This document shows positions 1-8,022 of a DNA stretch of 64,000 nt, piece by piece. Position 1 is the stretch's first letter. Every line of letters starts with the position of its first letter. The stretch covers positions 1 through 64,000 of the forward strand of contig CANLOQ010000005.1 of the NCBI GenBank assembly GCA_947492925.1, given 5' to 3'. The stretch is from an uncultured Sulfitobacter sp. (GTDB taxonomy: Bacteria; Pseudomonadota; Alphaproteobacteria; Rhodobacterales; Rhodobacteraceae). The translations under genes were made by a program, and so were the position numbers. The notes below the pieces were generated by a model. That model did no database searches. It saw only the letters and a program-made list of their open reading frames with translations, and had not been told where the DNA came from.

Positions 1-1848
1 GGGGCCACCGGCGCGAGCTATACGCTGGGGCAGGCGGATGTCGGCGCGGCGATCACCGTCACCGCAAGCTACATCGATGGGGAAGGCATGCCGGAAAGCG
101 TCACCTCCGCTCCAACCGCAGCCGTGACCAATGTGAACGACGGCCCCGTCGCAAGCGACGTCACAGCAATGGCCAGCGAAGACGGACCGTTGGTCACGAT
201 CACGCCTAGTGTGGCCGACGAGGATCCGGACGACGTGTTTACCTACGAGGTAGATGACACGCTGACGATGGGGTCTGTTATCATCAACACTGACGGTACC
301 TTCGACTATGATCCAAACGGCGCGTTCGAAAACCTTGCTGCCGGCATCACGGCGGATGACACCTTTACTTACACGGTAACGGATTCTGGAGGTGCCACGT
401 CGACGGCCACCGTCACTGTTACCGTCACTGGTGAAAACGACGCGCCGGAGGTTGATCCGCTGGTTCTGGCGGCTGTGACCGAGGACGATGGACTGTATAC
501 CCTTGATCTGCTGGCTGGCGCTTCGGATCCGGATGACGGCACGACGCTGGACGTCAGTTCAGTAACCGTCACCGCCGACAGTGGCACGATCAGCTTCACG
601 GAAACGGATGGTGTGCTGAGCATTGATCTGGATCAGTTCGACGCTCTGGCAGATGGTGAGGTTGAGAAACTGACAATTGCCTTTGCCGTGACCGACGGGA
701 TCACGACCACCAATGCCTCAGCCATGCTAGATGTGAACGGTGTCAACGACGCGCCGGAAGTAAACGATGTGACGGCAATGGTTGACGATGATGCAGTGCT
801 CGTTTCAATCGCGGCGGATGCCACGGATGTCGATACCTCTGACACGCTGAGCTATCAGATCGATACCACCGGCACGCTGGGTTCGGTTGTGAACAACAAT
901 GACGGCACCTTCAGCTATTCTGCCAATCCGTCGTCAGAGCAGCTGGCCCTGGGCGAGACAGCCACAGACAGCTTTACCTACAGCGTCGATGACGGCTCGG
1001 GTGATCTGCAAACGGCAACTGTGACCATCACGATCAATGGGGTCGACAACGATGACCTTGTGGCGGGCACCCCACTTGATGACACTCTTTCGGGTGGCGT
1101 AGGGGACGACACGGTCCGCGGGGAAGACGGAAACGACAACCTGCGCGGCGATGCAGGGTCGGATGTTCTGAACGGCGGCGCAGGCAACGATGTCCTGAAT
1201 GGCGGTGACGGCAATGACCTGCTCTTTGGTGGCGCGGGCAATGACCTGATGTTCGGCGGATCGGGCGTTGACCGGATCTTCGGCGGCTCGGGTGTGGACC
1301 GTATCTTTGGCGGCGACGACAATGACATTGTCAACAGTGGCGCCGACAATGACATCGTGAACACTGGTGGCGGCAATGACCTTGTCTTTGCCAGAAACGG
1401 CAACGACCTTGTCTTCCTGCAGGCGGGCAACGACGATGTCTTTGCCGGTGACGGCAACGACAAAGTCTTTGGCGGCGACGGCAATGATACGATCAACCTT
1501 GGCGACGGTAACGACCAGGCCTTTGGTGGTGCAGGCATTGACGTTATCATCGGCGGTGCGGGCAACGACATCCTTGTCGGTGGCGGCAGCAATGACACCT
1601 TCGTCTTCGCCGCAAATGAAGGCGATGACCGGATCACCGACTTCTCGGCAGGGATCGACAAGATCGACATCACGGCGTTCGGTCTTACAGACGGCACCGC
1701 GTCCAATCAGGATTGGCAGACCGCCACATCCTCGATCGGCGTAAGCGGTGACGGGCTGGATGTGATCATCAGTTGGGACGGTGGCGGCACGCTGACGCTT
1801 GAGAACACCAGCCTTGCCGGGTTGAACGACCTATACTTTATCTTCTGA
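1..1848 (+). CDS. Cadherin-like/VCBS-repeat RTX protein, 3' part
   Basis: The frame is open from base 1, so this is the C-terminal 615 residues of a larger protein; the first in-frame ATG, at 88, is internal. From the N-terminus there are several Ig/cadherin-like (VCBS) domains, each closing with a phrase like VTVTGENDAPEV or INGVNDAPEV. Next comes a block of glycine/aspartate nonapeptides (GGxGNDxLx, about 1060-1600), then a tail rich in hydrophobic residues that ends YFIF. The nonapeptides are the calcium-binding RTX roll. A C-terminal signal of this kind is typical of type I secretion, so the protein is probably exported as an adhesin or matrix protein. No catalytic domain lies in the visible part and no secretion genes are nearby. 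The family call is firm; the biological role is inferred. Confidence 0.9.
   Translation, partial: GATGASYTLGQADVGAAITVTASYIDGEGMPESVTSAPTAAVTNVNDGPVASDVTAMASEDGPLVTITPSVADEDPDDVFTYEVDDTLTMGSVIINTDGTFDYDPNGAFENLAAGITADDTFTYTVTDSGGATSTATVTVTVTGENDAPEVDPLVLAAVTEDDGLYTLDLLAGASDPDDGTTLDVSSVTVTADSGTISFTETDGVLSIDLDQFDALADGEVEKLTIAFAVTDGITTTNASAMLDVNGVNDAPEVNDVTAMVDDDAVLVSIAADATDVDTSDTLSYQIDTTGTLGSVVNNNDGTFSYSANPSSEQLALGETATDSFTYSVDDGSGDLQTATVTITINGVDNDDLVAGTPLDDTLSGGVGDDTVRGEDGNDNLRGDAGSDVLNGGAGNDVLNGGDGNDLLFGGAGNDLMFGGSGVDRIFGGSGVDRIFGGDDNDIVNSGADNDIVNTGGGNDLVFARNGNDLVFLQAGNDDVFAGDGNDKVFGGDGNDTINLGDGNDQAFGGAGIDVIIGGAGNDILVGGGSNDTFVFAANEGDDRITDFSAGIDKIDITAFGLTDGTASNQDWQTATSSIGVSGDGLDVIISWDGGGTLTLENTSLAGLNDLYFIF
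1060..1600 (+). repeat. RTX nonapeptide-coding repeats
   Basis: About twenty degenerate 27-base units encode GGxGxDxxx calcium-binding nonapeptides. Two adjacent units near 1252-1314 encode the same nonamer, SGVDRIFGG, twice in a row with synonymous base differences, which points to a local duplication. Confidence 0.85.
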
Positions 1849-2236
1849 TTGGTCTGAAACGGGAATACGCCAGCGCCGGAAACGGGGCTGGCGTATTCTA
1901 TTCTACTGATCCGATTTTGATTTGGGTATGCGCGCGTTTAATTGAGTGCTCGTCCACGGCAGATTGATCAGTCGTATGAATAATACAGCAATTCGAATTT
2001 TGGGAATTGAGACTGCCGTTCTTGTTTTGGTGCAATAGGGCCGTTAATTGACTAATGATCTTCTTATTCTGCCAGGCAGATTAAAGCGCAGCGTTGCATT
2101 GTCCCGTCAGTACGCAAGATTTCTCGAAGCGCCTGCCATTGATCTTGCACCGCTCACCCTATGGTAGAGCAATACTTTGTTAATCTTTTCGCGCGATGAT
2201 GTTTTTGGTGCAAAACATTGGCCATCAGGGGGGCAA
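1849..2236. other. Intergenic region between RTX gene and sugar transferase
   Basis: These 388 bases are clearly more AT-rich than the flanking genes. They begin with the terminator of the RTX gene. A short palindrome, TCTGCCAGGCAGA, lies at 2069-2081. No convincing gene was seen. The promoter of the sugar transferase gene should lie here, but no clear -35/-10 pair could be fixed. Confidence 0.5.
1863..1898 (+). terminator. Hairpin terminator after RTX gene
   Basis: Perfect 12-base arms (GAATACGCCAGC at 1863-1874 and its complement at 1887-1898) enclose a 12-base loop and are followed by a T-rich stretch (TATTCTAC). It starts 15 bases after the stop codon. Confidence 0.75.
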
Positions 2237-2842
2237 ATGCGGGTACGGATTGGCGGAACAGCGCTGTTCTGGGGGGCCAAACGAGTTCAGGATATCGCGT
2301 TCTCGGCTGCCTTGTTGCCGGTGCTCTGTGCCGTTGGGCTGGCACTGCTGCTGTTGAACCCTGTACTGAACACCGGCGCACTTCTTTATATGCAACGCCG
2401 CGTTGGTCAGCATGGACGGATTTTCACCATGTTCAAGTTCCGTACCATGCGCCCCGGCAGCGCAGAGGCGCGTTTTGCCGACGCCGAAGCGCATCGAATT
2501 ACACCGCTGGGACAGTTTTTGCGACGTTACAGACTGGATGAATTGCCCCAAATCCTAAATGTTCTGCGTGGCGAAATGAGCCTGATTGGTCCGCGCCCGG
2601 AACAACCCGAATTTGTTGCACAATTTGATCTGAGCTTACCGGGTTACCATCATCGCCATGCCGTGCGCCCCGGGCTGAGTGGACTGTCACAGGTCGTGCA
2701 AGGCTATACCAGTGACGCCAACGGCACGCGGCGCAAGCTGGCGCTTGATCTGCGCTATATCAATCGCTGTGGGTTTCGCATGGAGGCTTATGTTTTTTGG
2801 CGAACACTTGTCACCGTCGCGACAGGCCACGGCGCGCTTTAA
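2237..2842 (+). CDS. Bacterial sugar transferase (undecaprenyl-phosphate phosphosugar transferase family)
   Basis: This 201-residue protein belongs to the bacterial sugar transferase family (PF02397), which moves a sugar phosphate onto undecaprenyl phosphate as the first step of polysaccharide assembly at the inner membrane. It shows one N-terminal membrane segment (about residues 15-40) and the family signatures MFKFRTM, RRYRLDELPQ, NVLRGEMSLIGPRPE and RPGLSGL. The start at 2237 was chosen because AGGGGGG lies just upstream; an in-frame ATG at 2177 would add 20 residues without a ribosome site. It is a short family member, consistent with the catalytic part alone. galE follows after a 93-base gap, so the pair probably serves exopolysaccharide synthesis. 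The exact sugar is unknown. Confidence 0.88.
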   Translation: MRVRIGGTALFWGAKRVQDIAFSAALLPVLCAVGLALLLLNPVLNTGALLYMQRRVGQHGRIFTMFKFRTMRPGSAEARFADAEAHRITPLGQFLRRYRLDELPQILNVLRGEMSLIGPRPEQPEFVAQFDLSLPGYHHRHAVRPGLSGLSQVVQGYTSDANGTRRKLALDLRYINRCGFRMEAYVFWRTLVTVATGHGAL

Positions 2843-2935
2843 AGGCTCTCTGCGCCCAATTCAGTTAACCATATGTATGCCTTCGCCCGCTAATGAGTCC
2901 ATCAGATGCACACCGCATCTTTGGAGGTCAGCGGA

Positions 2936-4033
2936 ATGTCGGGATGTATCTTGTTGACGGGCGGTGCCGGTTTCATCGGGTCCCACACTTATGTCGCCCT
3001 TGCCCAAGCAGGGTATGACAGTGTCATCGTTGACGATTTCTCCAACGCGTGCCGATCCGTACCCGGACGACTGGAACAGATTACTGGAAGGCCGGTAGTC
3101 TGCTACGATCTGGATGTGGCCGACCCGACAGCGATGAACGCTGTCTTTGCCGCACATAATATTGATGCCGTTGTGCATTTCGCGGCCCGCAAGTCAGTGC
3201 CGCAGTCGCTGGCACAGCCGCAGGGCTTTTTTGACACCAATATCAACACATTGCTTTCACTGATGAAGGCGATGGACCGTCACAGGGTGCGCAGGATTGT
3301 CTATTCCTCAAGCGCTACCGTCTATGGCGCGCCTGAATCCCTGCCTATCCCGGAACACGCGCCGCTGAGCTATACCAATCCATACGGGCTTTCCAAATTG
3401 ATGGGTGAACAGTTTCTGAACCAGAAGGCCCGCGGCCGCGGCGGCTGGTCCGTTGGCATCCTGCGGTATTTCAATCCCGCAGGTGCCCATGCCTCTGGCA
3501 TGATCGGTGAAGCACCGCGCAGCGACGGTGGCAATCTGATGCCGCTTGTCGCTGAGGTGGCCAAGAAAGAGCGTTCCTGCATTCACATCTACGGACGCGA
3601 TTACGGCACGCACGACGGAACCGGCATACGAGATTATATACATGTGTGCGACCTTGCCGAAGGGCATGTCAAATCACTTGACCTGCTGCTGGGGCAAGGC
3701 CGATCGCATACCGTCAATCTGGGCAAGGGCAGGGGATACTCGGTGCTGGACGTGATCAAAACCTACGAAGCCGTGAGTGGTCAAAACATACCATACCGGT
3801 TTAAACCACGGCGGGCCGGGGATGTCGCCGCCAGCTTTGCAGATCCAAAGATGGCGCAGGCAGTGCTGGGATTTGAGGCTGGGCGCAATCTGCTTGAGAT
3901 GTGTCAGTCAAGCTGGCGGTGGGAATCAGCAGGGAAACCGATGGGGCCTGCGATGTCTGCCACGATCACAACAACGCCGCATCCAGAGATGCAATTCACC
4001 CCATATTTGATCGGCCAATCACAATACGTATAA
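2936..4033 (+). CDS. galE: UDP-glucose 4-epimerase
   Basis: This 365-residue protein is an extended short-chain dehydrogenase of the GalE type, interconverting UDP-glucose and UDP-galactose in the cytoplasm. The NAD-binding loop GGAGFIGSH is near the N-terminus. The catalytic set is present: SSSATVYG, then YGLSK (Tyr and Lys of YxxxK). The family phrases RYFNPAGAH, GTGIRDYIHV and RRAGDV are also present. The ATG at 2936 follows GGAGG at good distance; an in-frame ATG at 2906 is less likely. The C-terminus, after about residue 335, carries a roughly 25-residue tail without similarity to the family. It lies downstream of a sugar transferase and probably supplies a nucleotide sugar for the same polysaccharide. 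Confidence 0.92.
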   Translation: MSGCILLTGGAGFIGSHTYVALAQAGYDSVIVDDFSNACRSVPGRLEQITGRPVVCYDLDVADPTAMNAVFAAHNIDAVVHFAARKSVPQSLAQPQGFFDTNINTLLSLMKAMDRHRVRRIVYSSSATVYGAPESLPIPEHAPLSYTNPYGLSKLMGEQFLNQKARGRGGWSVGILRYFNPAGAHASGMIGEAPRSDGGNLMPLVAEVAKKERSCIHIYGRDYGTHDGTGIRDYIHVCDLAEGHVKSLDLLLGQGRSHTVNLGKGRGYSVLDVIKTYEAVSGQNIPYRFKPRRAGDVAASFADPKMAQAVLGFEAGRNLLEMCQSSWRWESAGKPMGPAMSATITTTPHPEMQFTPYLIGQSQYV

Positions 4034-4039
4034 ATGAAA

Positions 4040-4060
4040 AAAGCGCCCAGCAGGCGCTTT
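4040..4060. terminator. Bidirectional terminator between galE and the DUF882 gene
   Basis: The stem AAAGCGCC/GGCGCTTT with the 5-base loop CAGCA sits between two convergent genes, with an A-run on one side. Confidence 0.65.
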
Positions 4061-4091
4061 GGTCAAAACTGTATGAGAAACGTAAAAACCC

Positions 4092-4661
4092 TTAACCGCC
4101 CCAGCTGCGCACCACGCCACAATCCATGTGAACAAAGTTCGAACCAGAGTACCGGCCAACGCCACCGCCCTGACATGCAATCGCAGCCTTGGCCATTTGG
4201 TGTACGGACCGGGACGAAAGCCGCAAATCGGCTGCCTGCCCCCGCATGTGCAGTGAATTCTTGGCAACGCCGCGCGAACGTGACCGCAGCATCGCGTTTG
4301 TTTTGGGGCTGCGATACCCTGACAACAACATATAGGGTTCGGTCGCATCCAGCAGGTTATGCGCAGCTGCCATGATATCAACAGTCCGCAAGTCCATGCT
4401 CTTCACACCATTTGTACGCCAGTCCCGCATGAAGTAATTCACTTCTTTGACCGCGTCCTTGATGTATTGACCTTCGATCCAGTAGATCATGTCGATCCGT
4501 TCACCGGTACGACCTGAGTACATCTTGATTCTGCGAATATCGCCACCGCCACGCAGAAAACCAGCTGCTTTGGTATAGGTTGGCGCGGCGGTTACTGCTG
4601 TTGCTGCGAATGCACCCAGAAGGGCACGCCGGGTCATCCCCGTAGAGCTAGTTCCAGTCAT
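4092..4661 (-). CDS. DUF882 (YcbK-like, M15-type) exported protein
   Basis: This 189-residue protein belongs to the DUF882/YcbK family, related to zinc D-Ala-D-Ala carboxypeptidases of peptidase family M15. The N-terminus carries TRRALLG followed by an alanine-rich hydrophobic stretch, which looks like a Tat or Sec signal. The zinc-site pattern is visible as SLHMRGQAADLR and, near the C-terminus, FVHMD. The likely role is periplasmic peptidoglycan trimming, and the divergent neighbour is an L,D-transpeptidase. The start at 4661 is uncertain: ATG at 4637 (MTRRALL) would shorten it by 8 residues, and the same frame is open up to 4802. Activity is inferred from the family and not established. 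Confidence 0.82.
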   Translation of the reverse strand: MTGTSSTGMTRRALLGAFAATAVTAAPTYTKAAGFLRGGGDIRRIKMYSGRTGERIDMIYWIEGQYIKDAVKEVNYFMRDWRTNGVKSMDLRTVDIMAAAHNLLDATEPYMLLSGYRSPKTNAMLRSRSRGVAKNSLHMRGQAADLRLSSRSVHQMAKAAIACQGGGVGRYSGSNFVHMDCGVVRSWGG

Positions 4662-4991
4662 AAGTTCGTCTGTCCCGTCTCTGCCTGTCGGCACTGCCTG
4701 TGTCCATGATGTTACATGGCCGTGAAACTTTTGATCCCAGATGCCACAGCTATATTGCATAGCGCGAATCCTGAACCAACCCCTTAATCCTATAGGTTCC
4801 AAGATGATCGGATTTTAGGCAATTTTCTGCTCAAACCTTGACCCGGAGCTGCGACCCCTGCTTTGGCCGGTGGCGTTTCGGCATCATCCGCAGTTTTTTG
4901 GCAAATCTGTTACAATGTGATTGGACCTTACCTTCCCCCTTCGAGACAACCGGTAGTATAGTGACCGTATCGACGTTAGGGGATTAGTTTC
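4662..4991. other. Divergent intergenic region
   Basis: These 330 bases separate two divergent peptidoglycan-related genes and must hold both promoters. An open frame continues upstream of the DUF882 start to 4802 but lacks a ribosome site and protein-like composition. A short palindrome, CCTATAGG, lies at 4789-4796. Nothing else stands out. Confidence 0.4.
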
Positions 4992-6605
4992 ATGGTATAT
5001 TCATCGGCGTCTCGCCGCAGGTTTTTCGCAACATTTGCGCTGATGTTGGGGCTCGCGGTCTTTGCGGCACCCGTTGGTGCGATTGCTCAGGTCACCGCGT
5101 TCAAACAGGCGGTGGCGGAGGCGGCATCAAATGACGAAGACATCGCCGCGTTTTACCGCGCAAACGGATATACGCCGCTTTGGACCGGCACAGGAGAGCA
5201 GGACCGCAACCGCCGTGCGCAATTGATGCACGCAATCAAGTCGGTTGCGGACCACGGCTTGCCCGCCGCGCGCTATGATGCAGACGGCCTGATGGCACAA
5301 CTGGCGAACGTGCGTACCCCACGGGACCGTGGATTGGCCGAAGTCGCAATGAGCCGGACCTTTCTGAAATATGCCCGTGACATCCAGACTGGCATGCTGA
5401 TCCCCAGCCGGGTTGACAGCGCCATCGTGCGCGAAATCCCTTATCGTGACCGCACCGGCTATCTTACAGGGCTCAGCACCACCAAACCTGCCGCATTTTT
5501 CCGCGCATTACCGCCCCGGTCGATGGAATACAACGCGCTGATCAAGGAAAAGGTCGCGATGGAGCGGTTGCTGCAGTCAGGCGGCTGGGGGCCGACTGTG
5601 CCTGCCAAGTCGCTGAAGCCGGGCGCAACCGGTCCGGCAGTGATCGCACTGCGCAACCGCATGATCGCAATGGACTACCTTGAGCGCACCAATGCGCGTG
5701 GATACGGTGCCGATCTGCAGGCCGCCGTGCAGCAGTTTCAGATTGACCACGGTCTCAATGACGATGGCGTCGCCGGTGCGGCCACCATGAACCAGATCAA
5801 CGTGGGGGTCGAAAAACGCCTGCAATCCGTGATCGTGGCGATGGAGCGTGAGCGCTGGTTCAACAAAGAACGCGGCAAACGGCATATTCTGGTCAACATC
5901 CCCGATTTTTCGGCCAAGATTATGGACGATGGCAAGGTGACCTTCCGCACCCGGTCCGTCGTTGGCGCAACCCGCGATGACCGTCCGACACCCGAGTTTT
6001 CAGATGTGATGGAACATATGGTCATCAATCCAAGCTGGTATGTGCCACGCTCGATCGTGACCAAGGAATACCTGCCGGCGCTCCAAAGAAACCGCAATGC
6101 AGCCAGCCATATCCAGATCACAGACCGCCGGGGACGTGTGGTAAACCGCGGTGCGGTGAATTTTGCCGCCTATAACGCGCGCAACTTCCCGTTCTCCATG
6201 CGTCAACCGCCCAGCCGGACAAATGCGCTGGGGTTGGTCAAGTTCATGTTCCCGAACAAATACAACATCTATCTGCATGACACACCGGCCAAGAGCCTGT
6301 TTTCCCGTGACGTGCGGGCGTTCAGTCATGGATGTGTACGTTTGGCGCAACCTTTTGAATTCGCGTATGAACTGCTCAGCGTGCAGGAAGCTGAACCGAA
6401 AGACTACTTTCAGCGAATTCTCCGTTCGGGCAATGAGACCAAGGTTGTCCTGAACGAACCCGTGCCAGTACACCTGATCTACCGCACGGCTGTCACCAAC
6501 GCGCGCGGACACACCGAATATAGGGCAGATGTTTACGGGCGCGATGCCAAGATCTGGTCTGCGCTGTCACGCGCGGGGGTGGTCTTGGGCGGCGTTCAGG
6601 GCTAA
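4992..6605 (+). CDS. L,D-transpeptidase of the YcbB/LdtD type
   Basis: This 537-residue exported enzyme cross-links peptidoglycan or attaches proteins to it through 3-3 type bonds. In order it shows: a signal peptide with SRRRFF and a hydrophobic core (residues 1-33); an alpha-helical scaffold domain; a peptidoglycan-binding domain (around residues 205-270, with AVQQFQIDHGLNDDGVAG); and a YkuD catalytic domain. The catalytic motif is present as YLHDTP followed by FSHGCVRL, so the nucleophilic cysteine and the histidines are intact. Length and domain order match the YcbB group. It stands opposite a DUF882 gene; lpxD begins 31 bases after its stop codon, so the two may be cotranscribed. Confidence 0.92.
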   Translation: MVYSSASRRRFFATFALMLGLAVFAAPVGAIAQVTAFKQAVAEAASNDEDIAAFYRANGYTPLWTGTGEQDRNRRAQLMHAIKSVADHGLPAARYDADGLMAQLANVRTPRDRGLAEVAMSRTFLKYARDIQTGMLIPSRVDSAIVREIPYRDRTGYLTGLSTTKPAAFFRALPPRSMEYNALIKEKVAMERLLQSGGWGPTVPAKSLKPGATGPAVIALRNRMIAMDYLERTNARGYGADLQAAVQQFQIDHGLNDDGVAGAATMNQINVGVEKRLQSVIVAMERERWFNKERGKRHILVNIPDFSAKIMDDGKVTFRTRSVVGATRDDRPTPEFSDVMEHMVINPSWYVPRSIVTKEYLPALQRNRNAASHIQITDRRGRVVNRGAVNFAAYNARNFPFSMRQPPSRTNALGLVKFMFPNKYNIYLHDTPAKSLFSRDVRAFSHGCVRLAQPFEFAYELLSVQEAEPKDYFQRILRSGNETKVVLNEPVPVHLIYRTAVTNARGHTEYRADVYGRDAKIWSALSRAGVVLGGVQG

Positions 6606-6636
6606 ACCTCGCGGCATGCCGAAAGGGGTGCCGCGC

Positions 6637-7728
6637 ATGTCTTACACCGTTGCCGAAATCGCAGATGCGCTGGGGGCCGAGGCCGCTGGCGACACCACGC
6701 TGACCATCGCCCGCGCGTCCGAGCCACAAAGCGCCGGAGCGGACGATCTGGCCTTGGCAATGAACCCCAAATACGCCGATGGACTGGCGCAGGGCAGCGC
6801 GCGCGTCGCGATGCTCTGGCCGGGTGCGGACTGGCAGGGTTTGGGCCTGAGCGCCGCGATTTTCCCCAACCGACCCCGCTATGCCATGTCCGGCATGACG
6901 CGAATGCTGGACGCCGGACAGGGTTTCGCCACCGGTATTCATCCGACCGCCGTGATTGATCCCGCGGCGATACTGGGCGCGGATGTAAGCGTCGGCCCGC
7001 TGGCGATCATTTCTGCCGGGGCGCGGATTGGGGCAGGATCGGTCATCGGACCCGCCAGCTTTATCGGTGTGGATGTGACACTGGGCGAAAAGGCGTATCT
7101 GCGCGAACATGTCAGCATTGGTGCCCGTGTCCGCATTGGCGCGCGCTGCATCATCCAACCGGGTGCGCGCATTGGCGGCGACGGGTTTTCCTTTGTCACC
7201 GCAGAGCCCTCAACCGTCGAATCCGCACGCAAGACACTGGGCGATCAAGGTGAGGCAGAGGCGCAGCCGTGGATCAGGATACATTCACTGGGCGCTGTTA
7301 CCATCGGTGACGATGTTGAGATCGGGATGGGCTGCACAATTGACTGCGGCACCATCCGGGACACGCGAATAGGGCACAACACCAAGCTCGATAATCAGGT
7401 ACACATGGGCCACAATGTCGAGATTGGCGATAACTCCCTGATCTGTGGACAGGTCGGCATCGCAGGCTCTGCGCGGATCGGCAACAATGTGGTGCTGGCA
7501 GGACAGGTCGGGGTCAATGACAATATCTTTGTGGGTGATGGCGTGATTGCCGGCGGCGGAACCAAACTGATGTCGAATGTGCCTGCGGGCCGCACAATGC
7601 TGGGCTATCCCGCCACGCAGATGGACAAACAAGTCGACCAATACAAGGCGTTGCGCCGCTTGCCGCGCCTGCTGCGCGAGGTCGCGGAACTGCGAAAGGC
7701 GGTTTTCAAATCCGGCAAGGATGACTAG
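6637..7728 (+). CDS. lpxD: UDP-3-O-acylglucosamine N-acyltransferase
   Basis: This 363-residue enzyme adds the second 3-hydroxyacyl chain, from acyl-ACP, to UDP-3-O-acylglucosamine in lipid A synthesis. The N-terminal uridine-binding domain starts MSYTVAEIADALG. It is followed by a long left-handed beta-helix of hexapeptide repeats (from about residue 100). The phrases HMGHNVEIGDNSLICGQVG and AGSARIGNNV carry the catalytic histidine region. The start at 6637 follows GAAAGGGG; an in-frame ATG at 6529 lies inside the previous gene. It is followed by its own acyl carrier protein and a ketoacyl synthase rather than by fabZ-lpxA, so this is a second lipid A locus, away from the usual one. Confidence 0.93.
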   Translation: MSYTVAEIADALGAEAAGDTTLTIARASEPQSAGADDLALAMNPKYADGLAQGSARVAMLWPGADWQGLGLSAAIFPNRPRYAMSGMTRMLDAGQGFATGIHPTAVIDPAAILGADVSVGPLAIISAGARIGAGSVIGPASFIGVDVTLGEKAYLREHVSIGARVRIGARCIIQPGARIGGDGFSFVTAEPSTVESARKTLGDQGEAEAQPWIRIHSLGAVTIGDDVEIGMGCTIDCGTIRDTRIGHNTKLDNQVHMGHNVEIGDNSLICGQVGIAGSARIGNNVVLAGQVGVNDNIFVGDGVIAGGGTKLMSNVPAGRTMLGYPATQMDKQVDQYKALRRLPRLLREVAELRKAVFKSGKDD

Positions 7729-7761
7729 ATCATCCCCAAGTCAAAAGCCGAGGAACGCGCC

Positions 7762-8019
7762 ATGAGCATAAAGGAACAGGTCATCGCCATCATCGCCGAA
7801 CAGGCCGTGCTGGAGCCTGAGGATGTGACGATGGACAGCACGCTGGAAAGCCTTGGGATCGACAGCCTGGGTTTGGTCGAAAGCATCTTCGCGATCGAGG
7901 AAGCCTTTGACATTACAGTGCCTTTCAACGCCAACAACCCAACTGAATCCGACTTTGATATTTCATCGGTGGCAAGCATTGTTGCGGGCATCGAACGGCT
8001 CCGGGCCGAGCAGGCCTGA
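7762..8019 (+). CDS. Acyl carrier protein
   Basis: This 85-residue protein is a phosphopantetheine-carrying domain. The attachment serine lies in GIDSLGLVE, near residue 35. The acidic character and the predicted four-helix layout fit the family. It is not a typical housekeeping AcpP, because the usual ADSLDTVE motif is absent and the sequence after the motif differs. It sits between lpxD and a ketoacyl-ACP synthase whose start codon is 3 bases beyond its stop. The arrangement suggests a specialised acyl carrier that feeds a particular fatty acid to the envelope. The family is sure; the specialised role is inference. Confidence 0.88.
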   Translation: MSIKEQVIAIIAEQAVLEPEDVTMDSTLESLGIDSLGLVESIFAIEEAFDITVPFNANNPTESDFDISSVASIVAGIERLRAEQA

Positions 8020-8022
8020 CCG

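Noticed and set aside
1060-1600. Regular ~27-base repeats as a possible CRISPR array
   Set aside because: The periodicity is that of RTX nonapeptide codons, the repeats are degenerate and the reading frame is continuous. No spacers and no cas genes.
978-1706. Long antisense open frame (242 codons) in the first RTX gene
   Set aside because: It mirrors the RTX repeats; the product is a low-complexity Ser/Pro/Leu repeat with no family similarity. Same for the antisense frame at 58268-58867.
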